NCBI GenBank assembly: GCA_020975725.1
Contig: QXJR01000015.1
Location: forward strand, 558,001 to 622,000
Length of the DNA: 64,000 bases
Direction of reading: 5' to 3'
Origin: Picocystis sp. L7
Lineage: Eukaryota > Chlorophyta > Picocystophyceae > Picocystales > Picocystaceae
The notes below the pieces were generated by a model that did no database searches, was not told where the DNA came from, and saw only the letters and a program-made list of their open reading frames with translations. Shown here one piece after another: positions 1-10,824 of the stretch (position 1 is the first letter of the stretch; every line of letters begins with the position of its first letter). The position numbers were made by a program, and so were the translations under genes.

Positions 1-794
1 CCACGCCACGTCCTCGGTACGTGGGTGGAGGACACTTTCCCCATCGAACCGTAAGCAACCAATCTAGCTTTCAACACCCTCCTGGCCCGCCATGGGTCTC
101 GTTTCCATCAAGGGCTTCGCATCAAGCTTTTGGCGATGTACGTAGGACACGCGTGGACGTGGACGAGGTGGTGCACGAGGTCCTTCCACTCGCCACACCA
201 ACCGCACACGCAGGCGTGCGTCGTCGACCTGCCATTCGAACGCCTGTGAACGCTTCTCGCGACCTCTTCGGGTCCTGCAGCGACCTCCTTCGCATCCGTG
301 CGTCGGACCAGCGCCGCCTCGCGTCTCCAAGGTCGCACGCGACGCGCGTGGTGGTGGCCTTCTGCCGCAGGTTCCGTTCCCACCGTCGCCTGGGAAGCCT
401 TCCGTTTCTTCCACGGCGATGCGTGGGTCATCTTCTCCGTCTTCTCGTGCACATGCCAGGACCTTCCCTTTCCCGTCGAAGGGAGCTTCGATGGCGAAGT
501 GCCAGTGGCCAACAGCCTCGACGCGCCAAACACCAATGCCGACCGCTTCGGTGTCGGATGGAAGACCTTCCATGGACCCCCAAAAGACCGTCCATGGACC
601 GTCCAAAGACCGCCCATGGACCGTCTACGAGGGATCCGGATACCCCTCTGTGATGGAGATAATACGAGGGGGGTCCTTTTCCCCGATGCAAGGGAGGGGT
701 GGGGAAGCATCGACCGACGCACGTCGGCACAGCCGGGGTCGAACGTGGTCGCGTTCGCATCGTGAAGAGGGTTTTCTGATCGGAAAAGTCGAAG
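1..794. other. Upstream non-coding region of FKBP gene
   Basis: No open frame here reads like a conserved protein; the several overlapping frames are low complexity and basic. From about 555 to 630 a short motif built around CCATGGAC and GACCGTCC is repeated three to four times in imperfect tandem. A run of six G lies at about 668-673. This is probably the promoter and 5' leader of the FKBP gene, possibly with the tail of a gene lying further left. Confidence 0.5.
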
Positions 795-1202
795 ATGAGG
801 GCTGCAATGAGAATATTGGTGTCCCTTCTGGCACTCGCGGGCGCCATGGCGGCCGAAAAAGATGTCGCCGAGCTGCAGATCGGGATCAAACACAAACCGG
901 AGACCTGCGACAGGAAGATCGAGAAACTGGACAAAGTGTCCATCCATTACACCGGAAAGCTCGTGGATGGCAAGGTGTTCGACTCCTCGTACAAGAGGGA
1001 AGAACCCCTCAAGTTCGTCATCGGAAACGGTGCCGTCATCCAGGGCTGGGACCTGGGCCTCTTGGGGGCTTGCGTTGGAGAGAAGAGAAAGCTGAAGATA
1101 CCTCCACACCTAGGATACGGCGACACTGGCATCGGTGACGACATCCCGCCCAAATCGACGCTCATCTTTGACGTCGAGGTGATGGACATTGAGAGGAAGT
1201 AG
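795..1202 (+). CDS. FKBP-type peptidyl-prolyl cis-trans isomerase, secretory (FKBP2-like)
   Basis: A 135-residue protein. Residues 1-20 form a signal peptide (MRAAMRILVSLLALAGAMAA), so it should enter the ER. The rest is one FKBP domain: an IHYTGKL strand, GKVFDSSYKRE, the active-site VIQGWDLGLLG motif and the C-terminal LIFDVEV strand. FKBPs speed cis-trans isomerisation of X-Pro bonds during folding. Size and signal peptide match the FKBP2 (FKBP13) class of ER-lumen enzymes. The C-terminus is ERK, not a classical KDEL. A second in-frame ATG at 807 could also start the signal peptide. The gene ends 36 bp from the convergent HemD gene, so the 3' UTRs probably overlap. Confidence 0.9.
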   Translation: MRAAMRILVSLLALAGAMAAEKDVAELQIGIKHKPETCDRKIEKLDKVSIHYTGKLVDGKVFDSSYKREEPLKFVIGNGAVIQGWDLGLLGACVGEKRKLKIPPHLGYGDTGIGDDIPPKSTLIFDVEVMDIERK

Positions 1203-1238
1203 GCCAAAAGCTCTGATTTATTTGCAAACCGGCGTGCA

Positions 1239-2063
1239 CTACTGCGTGCACTGGCGGAGTCCTTCTTCGATGCTGTTTGCCCAACCCGCCACCCCTGGCT
1301 CTTCTGGAAAATAGACGTTCTTCAACCCAAGCTTCTTGCAAGCCTTGGCGGATGTCTCTCCAATGCAGGCCACCACTTGCGTGGGACTCATCCTGCTTAC
1401 CCCCTGGATTATTTCCACCCATGCTTTCACGGCCGAGGGGGAGGCAAAGGTCACGGCATCTGCCGCCAGCGCAGTGTCCACCAACTCCTTTGAGTGAGAC
1501 ACGTCGGTGACCGTGTTGTACGTGTTCAATCTCTCAACAGCAAATCCACGAGCATGCAGCCCGTCTTCCAACTCCGTACGTGCCTTGACCGAGGCAGGAT
1601 ACAGGACCGTTCCAGCTGGTCCTGGAAGCTCTGCAGAGAAGTGTTTGGCATTGGCCACGGATGGCACAAAAGCAGGCACCAGCCTTTTTTCCTCCTGTTG
1701 CTCAAATATCTCCGCGGTCCCTTGTCCGACAGCAGCCACGCGCACGTCTGGCTCTCCGGCCTCCCGCCATCCGTTCAAGAAGACGGTGGCTGCTTCAGGC
1801 GAGGTGAGTACCACCCAATCGGCCTTCATCTCCAGTAGCGCGTTCGGCAACCTTCGCACATCTGGTCCATCCACGGCCTTCACGAGAGGCATCTCCACCG
1901 CGTTCCATCCGCGTTTCTCCGCCTCTCGGCGCAGTTTTTCGTTCTTCCCTCGCTCCCGGGTGAGCACCACGGTCCTTCTGATCGCCGACACCGAAGTGTT
2001 CGACACAAGGCGATGCATGTGCGGGTTTCTCGCCCGCAACGTGTGTCCAAGCGGCGTCGCCAT
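1239..2063 (-). CDS. hemD: Uroporphyrinogen-III synthase
   Basis: A 274-residue protein. After a basic N-terminal extension of about 28 residues (possible plastid or mitochondrial targeting peptide), it has the two-lobed HemD fold: the first strand RTVVLTRERGKN, a WVVLTSPEAATVF motif, VRVAAVGQGTAEIF, VLYPASVKARTELEDGL, the second-lobe AVTFASPSAVKAWVE and the final VVACIGETSAKACKKLG. HemD cyclises and flips ring D of hydroxymethylbilane to give uroporphyrinogen III, the branch point for haem, chlorophyll and bilins. Length is typical for eukaryotic algae. The reading frame is intronless. Weak overall sequence conservation is normal in this family, so the call rests on the order of motifs. Confidence 0.85.
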   Translation of the reverse strand: MATPLGHTLRARNPHMHRLVSNTSVSAIRRTVVLTRERGKNEKLRREAEKRGWNAVEMPLVKAVDGPDVRRLPNALLEMKADWVVLTSPEAATVFLNGWREAGEPDVRVAAVGQGTAEIFEQQEEKRLVPAFVPSVANAKHFSAELPGPAGTVLYPASVKARTELEDGLHARGFAVERLNTYNTVTDVSHSKELVDTALAADAVTFASPSAVKAWVEIIQGVSRMSPTQVVACIGETSAKACKKLGLKNVYFPEEPGVAGWANSIEEGLRQCTQ

Positions 2064-2290
2064 CGTCGGCAGACTCCTTCGAATCTTCTATCCATCCCCT
2101 GGGATCCTCGCACCGGACTGAACCAGGTTCCATTCCCTTTCCAGACCAGGGCGAGAACCCAAAGGGTCCCGGTAAACCTACCTTTTCTCGGAACGGGCAA
2201 AGCACATCCAATGCCAGTCTGAAGCAGGGCAGAAGCAGGCCAGTGAAAACTGGACCGCTGTCAATGCCAGATCCAGACCAAGAAGCTGAA

Positions 2291-3307
2291 TCAACCGTGA
2301 CGGGGACACAACACCATTGTGTCCCTGTGCACATTGTAAAACTCGTTCAGCATGTCCTTCCTACCTTCCGGGCTGAAATCCAGCTCCTTAAAATAAAGAG
2401 TAGATTTCACGTAATAAAAGTGCACAGACACGAATCGAAAGTTCCTTGTCAAGTCTCGCGATGCCCTGAACACGTCCCGCATTGTGCTGTTGGAGATGTA
2501 GGCCTTCGAATGTTCCAGCTGTATATTGGCTGGTTCCAACGGATCATCCCCGTTATTGATGATGCTGAAGTGCTCTTTTACTTTTCCAAAATCGGTCGGC
2601 ACATGCTCCCTGATTTCTAGCAGATAGGGCTCTCCGTGAAACATGTAGACCCTCATTTCAGTTGCAAATCCACCCCCAAGGATCTCCTCTAGGATTACCC
2701 CCCTCCTAACCATTGCATACTGTCTTTCGTCGTTGCAGTGGTAGCACTGCTTCATCCACTTGACCGCCTGCCTCTTGAGGAAACCAGGATCCAGTCTTGG
2801 GCCGGTGCTTGGTCGCAACGTGCCGCTTTCGTACATCTTCCCGTCGATCATCAACCAGCTCATTCCGTGCCCGTGCAATGCTTTGAACGCGAATGAAGAG
2901 GAAAAGGGGTAGTTGAGGATGTTGCGCACGTTCGACCACGTGAAGGTCGCGTAGGTACGCGGTACCTTGAGATACGTAGCTGCAATCTGCGCGTACTTCT
3001 TGACGGCAGACCTGTCCACGTACGGCGCCATGTTCTCGAACCCATCCCTGGACGTCTGTCGGATCATCCACTGAGAGAAGCTTTCGTTGACGAACTTGCA
3101 GCTCTGCGCACTGGCCTTGGCCGGTCGGGTCGGATACCACATCCAGGAGGCTGCATCGAGTTCGTTGGCTGTGGGATTGTTTCGGACGGGTTCCAGATCC
3201 ATCTGCGCAGTCCATCGGATGGCTGCAGCAAACAGCAGCAACCTCCATGTCATGCTCTTCCAACGCTTCCACCAATGTCCTCGCCACACCTTCCCCTGGT
3301 CACCCAT
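2291..3307 (-). CDS. Membrane-anchored TupA-like ATP-grasp protein
   Basis: 338 residues from the ATG at 3307; an alternative ATG at 3253 would turn the basic N-terminus into a short signal peptide. A basic stretch then MTWRLLLFAAAIRW is a signal peptide or type II anchor, so the protein probably enters the ER or Golgi. The body resembles the TupA-like ATP-grasp family: VKKYAQIAATYLKVPRTYA, PFSSSFAFKALHGHG (nucleotide-binding strand), GVILEEILGG, EMRVYMFHGEPYLLEI and the C-terminal FYYVKSTLYFKELDFSPEG, which matches the metal- and ATP-binding end of the fold. Bacterial relatives act in teichuronopeptide and polysaccharide synthesis, joining a carboxylate to an amine. A role in glycan or cell-wall modification is an inference. 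No intron seen. Confidence 0.7.
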   Translation of the reverse strand: MGDQGKVWRGHWWKRWKSMTWRLLLFAAAIRWTAQMDLEPVRNNPTANELDAASWMWYPTRPAKASAQSCKFVNESFSQWMIRQTSRDGFENMAPYVDRSAVKKYAQIAATYLKVPRTYATFTWSNVRNILNYPFSSSFAFKALHGHGMSWLMIDGKMYESGTLRPSTGPRLDPGFLKRQAVKWMKQCYHCNDERQYAMVRRGVILEEILGGGFATEMRVYMFHGEPYLLEIREHVPTDFGKVKEHFSIINNGDDPLEPANIQLEHSKAYISNSTMRDVFRASRDLTRNFRFVSVHFYYVKSTLYFKELDFSPEGRKDMLNEFYNVHRDTMVLCPRHG

Positions 3308-4753
3308 CGGTTCCGACTTGGATGGTGCGACCCTGGTGTTCGGACAGCCTGGGGTCGCCCCAACCGATCCTGCCACCGACTTCCATCCCTAGGAAACCGA
3401 CCTGACCGACCCACAAGGCCTCCGATCGCCGAAAAGGTGGCCCACATCGACAACGGATTAGCACGCACGCTTTCAACGAAGGGGAACGATGGACCTGGGA
3501 ACGGCATCCACGCTTCGCAAGACGACAACACCGCGTCCCCATTCGACATAGAGGGCCAATTATGTTGCGCACTCTCTACGCGAGGTTGCGCATGCGCTCC
3601 TCACGGCTTGGAATCGACGATGCGATTGGAAAGCCCCGATCAACCATAACTATCCTTCGGAACAAAGCAACCACGTTGCGCAGGGTTGGGGCGAGTCAAA
3701 GGAACGCACGAGATCTCGAGCGGGGTCGTTCCTAGTTGCAATGCGTTTGGATGGTCGACCTCGTCGTTCGAATCGACCCCGGAGGATGGAAAGGAGCACC
3801 CCAATATCCAAAATGCTCGAAATCTCTCTTTTCCGCCCCCTCTCACGTGGTTGTGTCCTTTTCCCGTCATTCGCAAAGAAATGCACCATTCTTCAACGTT
3901 CGACAAGGCTGATGATTTTCACGAATTCGTACAATACGAATCGCCTGGGATTTCTTGCTCGTTTTGTCCACCGTTTGTGTGAGTTTGGCTCGTGCATTGC
4001 CTCGAATGCGCCGGTACACTTGCCTTTTCTCACGCACGTCATCTCCCATGCAAACCTTTCCGTTGTGCTTCTTGGCCAACTGCGTGTGCCGAAAGATCCC
4101 GATCCCCATTGGTTAACGACGGAGAACCTCGGTATGTTTTTGGCCAACGTCTCCGAGCTGTGTTTGGGTGCCCACGGCCGATGACATAGCCTTTGGAGAA
4201 AGGACATGGTAAAGCACTTGCAGGCGCGAGCGTTCTCGAGAGCGGCAAAGGGACGGATGGAGAGGGGGGAAAAGGTGGGACGCCGACCACGACGGAGGGG
4301 AGAGCGTGCTTCGGTTTGTGGGCGGGGTGTGGTCGAGCTTGTCTTTCCACTCCTCCGAGCGCACGGGAGGTCCCATGACCGGGGGGACTTTGTCCATGTC
4401 GTTCATCCACCTCCCCTTGTGTGTGCTTCCCTCGTTGCTCTGGTGTGTTTCCCTTCCCTTGTTCGTCCCATGCCACGTGTGCATGGACGAAAAAGGAGGA
4501 GTGGAAGGGGCTACCTTCGTCATCTCGACCCACTCCCCCACTTCGTCCACGTGGCCATGCCCCTCCCCCTGTTTCCCCCTCGGACCCAGCATCGATACCT
4601 TTGCGAAAGATCTCGATGGGTTCGGGGATTCGTATCGGTACCTCGGGACCCTCCTTTCCTTCCGCCACGGTCCATTTCGGCGCATTCGCGCGCGTCGAAG
4701 CGGTCCTTCCGACGCGTCTCTCTTGCGACTCGAGGATACCTTTCGCATCCGAC
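3308..4753. other. Divergent intergenic region, no gene recognised
   Basis: About 1.45 kb between the divergent ATP-grasp and TPS genes. Several short frames exist on both strands, but none has recognisable motifs or a stable composition. It must hold both promoters. I see no tRNA or repeat in it. Confidence 0.5.
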
Positions 4754-7485
4754 ATGGCGAGGAGGACGGGCGGATCCTTCGCCAACCTGGCGGACCTGGC
4801 GAACGCGGGAGGGGTGCGGCTGGACCTGTCGGATTCCACGGACGAAGAAGGCGACGGAAACGCGCGTCCAGACCGACGGGAAAGGATCGTGTTCGTGGGG
4901 AACGGATTGCCGCTGCGATGCAAAGCGGACGAAAGCAAGGGATGGGCGTTCGAATGGGACGAGGACAACATACTCGCACAAGCCAAGGTGAGGACGGAAC
5001 CCGATGGAAACGCACCACGAACGCACGTGGGACGACGGGCACCGCCCAAGGCTGACACGTACGCGACGACGACGGTACGTCCGGTCCAACCGACGGCGCA
5101 GGAAGGACTCGTCACCGATACCATGGAAGTGCTGCACGTCGGATGCCTGGGTGTGGAAGTGCCCAAAGAACAACAAGAGGAGGTCGCCAACGAACTGCTC
5201 ACCAAGTTCAACTGCGTGCCCGTCTTCTTGAACGTGCAGCTGAAAGACAAGTTCTACAGAGGATGTTGCAAACAGCTCCTGTGGCCACTCCTGCACTACC
5301 AAGTTCCGCTTTCGCCGAACTCTACCTCCAGGTTTGACCCGCTTCTCTGGCAAGCATACATTGCGGCCAACAAGAAGTTTGCTGAGAAAGTGACGGAGTT
5401 TTACGATCCAGAAAGGTAAGTGCACAAGGGATGCACACCCGGGGCCTCCGCACCAGTGAGGAAAGGACACCGATGCTCGACGACATACAGGAGAAGAGAG
5501 AGGCCATGGACTAACGATCCAACGCACACTCGTCTGCTTTCAGGGATTACGTCTGGATCCACGATTATCACCTGATGGTGTTGCCTTCCTTTTTGAGGAA
5601 GAGGTTCCATCACGTGAGGTGTGGTTTCTTCTTGCACAGCCCCTTCCCCTCTAGCGAAATCTTTCGTATTTTCCCAATGAGGGACGAGATCTTGCGATCT
5701 TTGTTGAACTGCGATGTGGTAGGTTTTCACACTTTTGACTATGCAAGGCATTTTTTATCCTGCTGCCAGAGAATGCTTGGCCTTGAATTCCAGTCCAAAA
5801 GGGGTAGCATTGCCATAGAGTATTTTGGCAGAACGGTTTCGCTGAAGATCATGCCCACAGGTGTGAAGGTGGAACGTCTTACAGGCGGTTTTGAATGGCC
5901 AGAGACAATGTGGAGGAGGGGCGAGATCTTGCACGAATTCGAAGGAAAGACTGTCCTTGTTGGAGTGGATGACATTGATCCTTTCAAAGGCATCGAGCTG
6001 AAGCTTCAAGCTTACCACTTGTTGTTGAAACTGCACAATGAGTGGCAGGGTAAAGTAGTACTCGTGCAAATTGCGAATCCAGCAAGGAGCACCAGTAAGG
6101 ACATATCTGAACTCCAGAGCACCATCCACACCTTGGTCGAGACCATCAATACGGAGTTTGGGTCTGAGGGCTACAAGCCAGTCATGCTTCTTGAAAGGTC
6201 AGTGCCACTCCACGAGAGGATTGCTTTCTACAGCTGTGCAGACTGTGTGGTTGTTACTGCCACCAGGGATGGGATGAACCTGATGCCTTACGAATACATT
6301 GCTTGCCGTGAAGCGGCACCGCAGAAAGATGGTGGAGAAAGGTCTATGAAGCAGAGCATGCTGATTGTTTCTGAGTTTGTTGGATGCAGTCCAAGCCTGA
6401 GCGGAGCGTTGCGTGTCAACCCTTGGAACGTTGCTCACATCGCTGACTCCTACTACCAAGCCATCACCATGTCACCTCATGAGAGGGCTGTGAGGCATGA
6501 GAAACATTGGCGATATGTGCAACACCACACTGCTGCCTTCTGGGCGGAGTCGTACTTTAACGAGCTCAAACGGGTCTGCGATCTCAACTCAAGGCTTCGG
6601 TGTTATGGGTTAGGGTTTGGCCTCGGTTTTCGAGTTGTTGCGCTTGATCCTGATTTTCGTAAGCTCGAGATCGATTCTCTGGTTTCAGCATACTCTAGGA
6701 CAAAAAATCGGGCCATCATGCTGGACTATGATGGTACGCTTACACCTAGCAGCTCGCTTACTACAGTGCCAAATCCTGAAATCACGAACATTCTGGCAGC
6801 GCTGTGCGCGGATAACGCAAATAAGGTCTTCATTATCAGTGGCAGACCCCGATCGGAGCTTGACTCCTGGTTTGGAGCAGACTCGCTGAGCGAGCTTGGC
6901 CTAGTTGCAGAAAACGGTTTTTTCTACAAAAGTGCAGAGAGTGGAAGCCAGTGGACAACACATGGGACGGAATCAGACGTGTTCAGCTGGCAGTCCATCG
7001 TGTTGCCCATTTTGCAGTTGTATACAGAGTCCACAGACGGAAGCTACATTCAGGAAAAAGAGTCGGCTATTGTTTGGCATTTCGAAGATGCTGACCCAGA
7101 TTTCGGAAACTGGCAAAGCAAAGAATTAGTTGATCACCTGGAGTCTGTTTTAGTCAATGAATCTGTGCAGGTAGTGAAGTGCCCAACTACAGTAGAGATC
7201 AAGCCACAGGGAGTGAACAAGAGGAAGTCTGTCGAGAGTGTGCTGATGGAAGTAGGATCTGGCCTGGACTTTGTCCTATGCATGGGCGATGACCGCAGCG
7301 ATGAGGATATGTTCGCTTGCGTTGAAAATGTGAGCTTCTCTCCACACATGCCTGCCGAGGTCTTTGCTTGTACTGTAGGACAAAAGCCATCGCGTGCAAG
7401 GTTCTACCTCAACGATACGAATGAGGTGCTTGACACTTTGCAGGCCCTTTCTATGCAGAGTGCCCAGCAAAGCAGGAAGGAGTGA
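4754..7485 (+). CDS. Class II-type trehalose-phosphate synthase/phosphatase-like fusion (possible floridoside-phosphate synthase)
   Basis: Two exons, 4754-5415 and 5544-7485, with a 128-bp GTAAGT...CAG intron splitting an AGG codon; 867 residues. The N-terminal half is a GT20 glycosyltransferase: IVFVGNGLPLRC, FDPLLWQAYIAANKKFAEKV, VWIHDYHLM, VVGFHTFDYARHFLSCC and DDIDPFKGI, the class II form of the usual DRLDYIKGI. A linker with GFGLGFRVVALDP, typical of plant class II proteins, leads to a HAD phosphatase domain with the intact nucleophile motif LDYDGTLTP, then FIISGRPRSELDSWFG and GDDRSDEDMF. The phosphatase looks catalytic. Family knowledge: in the red alga Galdieria, TPS-like fusions make floridoside or isofloridoside phosphate from UDP-galactose and glycerol-3-phosphate. 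Whether this one makes trehalose or floridoside, or is regulatory as in plants, cannot be read from sequence. A GH36 galactosidase lies 5.8 kb downstream. Confidence 0.9.
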
Positions 7486-7583
7486 CATTTCAAAGGAGCA
7501 GCTTTGCGGTTAACGGCAATTCCGTGGCTGTCCGTTTATTGCGTTCTGTGATGCATTGAGAGAATGTCTCTCGCGAAATAAAA

Positions 7584-10367
7584 TCAGTCATAAATTTTCC
7601 CGGGTTCACACATCTCCGATCTGGACAATCCGGCGTACTGTTGCATTCGGTTTTCAAGTGCACCAGGGCTGTCTATTTTGTTAAAGAAATAGTCGTACAC
7701 CGGTATCTCTTCGGTGGGCGGGAGTTCCATGCCAATGAGTGAAGCATTCAGTGTCATGGAGTTACTAGGTCCTCTATGCTCCTTAAAGTTCAAGCCTCCT
7801 TCTCTATGGTTTGTGACCAATGCTGAACCATCAGGCAAATTCAGGTACAGATTGTACCATCCCTTCTCAAAGGCAAACCGTATGAACCAAATCGACCACA
7901 TGCGCGAACTCTTCCCCTTGGTGTTGTACCAAAGCGTAGAAGCAGTGTTTGGCAGGCAAGGATCGAATTTTTTCTCTTTCCTGTGCTTTACAAACCATCG
8001 GATGAACTCTTTCCAATGCTCAGGGAAAAAGACAGCTCCCCAAGTGCAGACAAGCTGATACTTAAAAAGTGCTTCTCTCCCCAGTATTGTGCTGATGCTC
8101 TTGGCCGGCACGGCAGCCTGTTCTCGACCAACAACAGTTTCTTGTTTCTGCAGCCCGAACCCGTACATTCGAGGGTCGAAGTTTAGGGGGTCGAAGTAGT
8201 ACTTCTCGATCATTCTGCTTAGAATTTGAAAGTAAAGTGGAGAAACCTCGGTGTCGTCCTCAAGGACAAGCATAATTTCCTCTTCACTTTCTGGGCTCCA
8301 GGACCCTATCCATTGTGTCAACAATCCCAGTGGACTGGGCTGGTGAATAACAGTATAGTTTCCATGCTTCCATTGAAAATGCTTTGCTATGTCCATCACC
8401 TCAGCATGTGACCTGCGGAGTGCACGTCCTGCATCCTCCCCTGGGTGATCTATTGAAACCTGCAAGGTGAGCTTGACATCTTCCCTGTCCTTGTAGTCAG
8501 CATTGGCCAAGGAATTCAGGAGCCTTCGAAGCGCGTTTCCTCGAGAGAATGTGAGCACGCGAATGATCAAGTGATAGCCAGGCTGTGTTCTCTGAGGTCT
8601 TGATGGTGTTGCACTCTGCAAGCAGTTCCCTTCCTGTGAAAGCCACATGCCGTGCTGCTGCATCAACAGGTCCACGTTAGGTGGTGCGCCTTTCTTGTAC
8701 TGGAGGAGCCGAGGCCAAGTCCCCCTTTTCTGGTGCGTACGCTTGAGAAAAAAAGAGTCATAGCTGGCCGCAAAATCGTCAAGAAACTTGCAAACAAGGG
8801 TACGGGACTGCTGCCCAGTTCTCTGAGAGAGAAGCACTTGTCCTAAACACATATCTTCGACCTCTGAGTAACCTGAAGCCAGTGCACTGTCTCGTGGAAA
8901 AGAAGCGATTCCTTTTTGGACGCAAGTGGTGAACTTGTGCCAGAAAGATAATCCCGCTGCACCACTCCTGATGAAGAGTAAATCACCCAAGTGTTTGCTT
9001 CCTTGCTGTGCAACCGTCATCAACGTGCAGTCATGTTCGATACTTGGAAGGGGGTCCTGAAGCCACACTGTTTCTGGGCGAAAGTGAACGACATGAAATC
9101 CTGCCTCAACTATGCTCGAAACAGCTGCGCCTTTGAAATTGGTTACCTGTAGCCAGGATTTCTGTTGAGCATGAAGTCGCATGATCCTCACGGGAGCGCC
9201 GGGTACTAGAATTGTACTGATACCCATGTTCTGAAGGAACCCGAAAGATCTTGTATCTTCAGCAATGACAAAAAAATTGGATATCCCATTGGACGTAGCC
9301 CAACAGAACCAATTGAGAAAGCTATCCACTTGCTGGTACTGTAGAGATGTGACACCTATGATGCCCCGGCTATCTGCGAGGCGTGCTGCTAACCCAACTG
9401 CATCCAGCATCTCATTTTTCACCAGACGGCAGTTGGGACAAGAACCTTCAACCTTGTAATGAGCCCATGATGAATTGTATAAAACCAACAAACGGTTGGC
9501 GATAGCTGTTTCAGTGGGCCTAGCATCAACGTTCTGGCGACGTGATGTCCTGGTGACTGGAGGTACCTCAACAGCCTTTGTTCCTGGTGCCGAAAGTAGA
9601 CTCAGCAACAAACCCCAACCTAAATCACAGTCGCTGTGCGCGTGACCAGAACGGATCGCGGCTTCCAGATTCCTTGAGGGAAAGGCTAGGTAATTCAATG
9701 GTGTGATGGATTGCTTATCTCTTGCGGAACCCTTGATGCCCTCTACCAACGCAACATATTCTGCATGCCTGCGGAAGAGTACGAAATGTTTTAGAAGGCC
9801 AGATACACCCGCTAATTCACTCTTCAGCTGCTTTGGCAGACTGCCTGGTGCATTGCTGAAAACAACAAAGTCAGTGATGACGTGGTGCAGTATTTGAGCT
9901 ATCAAGTCTTTTGTACGAATTAGCTGTTTTTCCAGCAGAATGCATCGGATGTTTGGGTGGACATTCCTCGCCAGTCTGCAGGTGGATGGACTAGTGCCGA
10001 GCACCAGAACACGGTGGGCAGCAAAGATCCGCAGGCAGCTTTTCAGGGACTCTCTTAGCAGGATTGCGCGAGATGCTTCGGTGGTGTTTGCATGTGCATT
10101 ATCTCCTGCAAAGGTCACCAATGTCAAGTCCCCTTGAGGCAAGGCTTTTGCTTCATCCTTGTCGACCAGGTACGAGAGGTACCTCCAGGAATTGAACGAT
10201 ACAGCGAAGCAGCACAGGACGAATGCCACGTATCGGAAACTCCTCCTTATTACTTTTTCAACTTTCGAGTATGGACGCTTGGTGGGATCCCTATCTATCG
10301 ACTGCCACGAGAGCGAACGCCTGATTCTTTTCCGTTTGGTTCGATGTTCCTCCGCCAGCACGTGCAT
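7584..10367 (-). CDS. Golgi-type two-domain glycosyltransferase (nucleotide-diphospho-sugar transferase plus GT-A domain)
   Basis: 927 residues from the ATG at 10367. A basic N-terminus and one membrane segment (about residues 43-65, YVAFVLCCFAVSFNSW) predict a type II Golgi protein. After a poorly conserved stem, the middle third resembles the Nucleotid_trans family (GT77-like): GVTSLQYQQVDSFLNWF, ISNFFVIAEDTRSFGFL, VVHFRPETVWLQDPLPSI and DLLFIRSGAAGLSFWHKF. The C-terminal third is a second GT-A-like domain: LIIRVLTFSRGNALRRLLNSL, an LVLEDDTEVSP motif near residue 701 (DXD-type metal site), then TWGAVFFPEHWKEF. It may therefore add two sugars to one acceptor; this is inferred. The 3' end is 98 bp from the convergent TPS gene. 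The frame is intronless. Confidence 0.72.
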   Translation of the reverse strand: MHVLAEEHRTKRKRIRRSLSWQSIDRDPTKRPYSKVEKVIRRSFRYVAFVLCCFAVSFNSWRYLSYLVDKDEAKALPQGDLTLVTFAGDNAHANTTEASRAILLRESLKSCLRIFAAHRVLVLGTSPSTCRLARNVHPNIRCILLEKQLIRTKDLIAQILHHVITDFVVFSNAPGSLPKQLKSELAGVSGLLKHFVLFRRHAEYVALVEGIKGSARDKQSITPLNYLAFPSRNLEAAIRSGHAHSDCDLGWGLLLSLLSAPGTKAVEVPPVTRTSRRQNVDARPTETAIANRLLVLYNSSWAHYKVEGSCPNCRLVKNEMLDAVGLAARLADSRGIIGVTSLQYQQVDSFLNWFCWATSNGISNFFVIAEDTRSFGFLQNMGISTILVPGAPVRIMRLHAQQKSWLQVTNFKGAAVSSIVEAGFHVVHFRPETVWLQDPLPSIEHDCTLMTVAQQGSKHLGDLLFIRSGAAGLSFWHKFTTCVQKGIASFPRDSALASGYSEVEDMCLGQVLLSQRTGQQSRTLVCKFLDDFAASYDSFFLKRTHQKRGTWPRLLQYKKGAPPNVDLLMQQHGMWLSQEGNCLQSATPSRPQRTQPGYHLIIRVLTFSRGNALRRLLNSLANADYKDREDVKLTLQVSIDHPGEDAGRALRRSHAEVMDIAKHFQWKHGNYTVIHQPSPLGLLTQWIGSWSPESEEEIMLVLEDDTEVSPLYFQILSRMIEKYYFDPLNFDPRMYGFGLQKQETVVGREQAAVPAKSISTILGREALFKYQLVCTWGAVFFPEHWKEFIRWFVKHRKEKKFDPCLPNTASTLWYNTKGKSSRMWSIWFIRFAFEKGWYNLYLNLPDGSALVTNHREGGLNFKEHRGPSNSMTLNASLIGMELPPTEEIPVYDYFFNKIDSPGALENRMQQYAGLSRSEMCEPGKIYD

Positions 10368-10824
10368 TTGCACGTAGGATTGAACCTACTACAATGTCGT
10401 CCACCCGACGTCTGAGAGAAGCCTTCGTTTCGTGTCGTTGTATTTCAAGGTTGTTGTCAATCGTCCCACGGTTTCCTTGGTGTTCCCTTCTGGTGGAGCC
10501 CTGTGTCCGAAGGCTCCTGCACCTAAAGTTTGGGGTTGCAGACCTGGTACTATGTACTGAACCTTGTCGGATCCTGCACGCTCGTGGCGAAGGACCTCGT
10601 CCTTCTGTCCGACTGGACGCTAAGGATGTCGGATCGTTTGAACCGAAGGATCGGGTGCAGTCGCCTTGGTTCTGTCACCAGGCTTTCCCCGTGTTTCCTG
10701 TCCATGTCCGTGGGGTCGATCCCACCCTGTCCAGGGTTCCCCACGCATAGCCACCCGAGGGCGCCATCCTACATGAAAGGTGGAAGAAATTGCCAGGGTA
10801 TGAAAAGGTCGCGTGATGGCTGGA
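10368..10824. other. Intergenic spacer between glycosyltransferase and tRNA gene
   Basis: About 460 bp upstream of both the glycosyltransferase (minus) and the tRNA-Gly gene (plus). I see no conserved protein and no repeat. It should carry the glycosyltransferase promoter; the tRNA has its own internal promoter. Confidence 0.4.

Noticed and set aside
21-765. Overlapping long frames on both strands left of FKBP
   Set aside because: Arginine/proline-rich, no motifs, mutually overlapping; a by-product of GC-rich sequence with few stops.
4039-5250. A 403-codon minus-strand frame over the TPS first exon
   Set aside because: It is the antisense shadow of the TPS exon and its promoter; Ser/Pro/Arg-rich with no motif.
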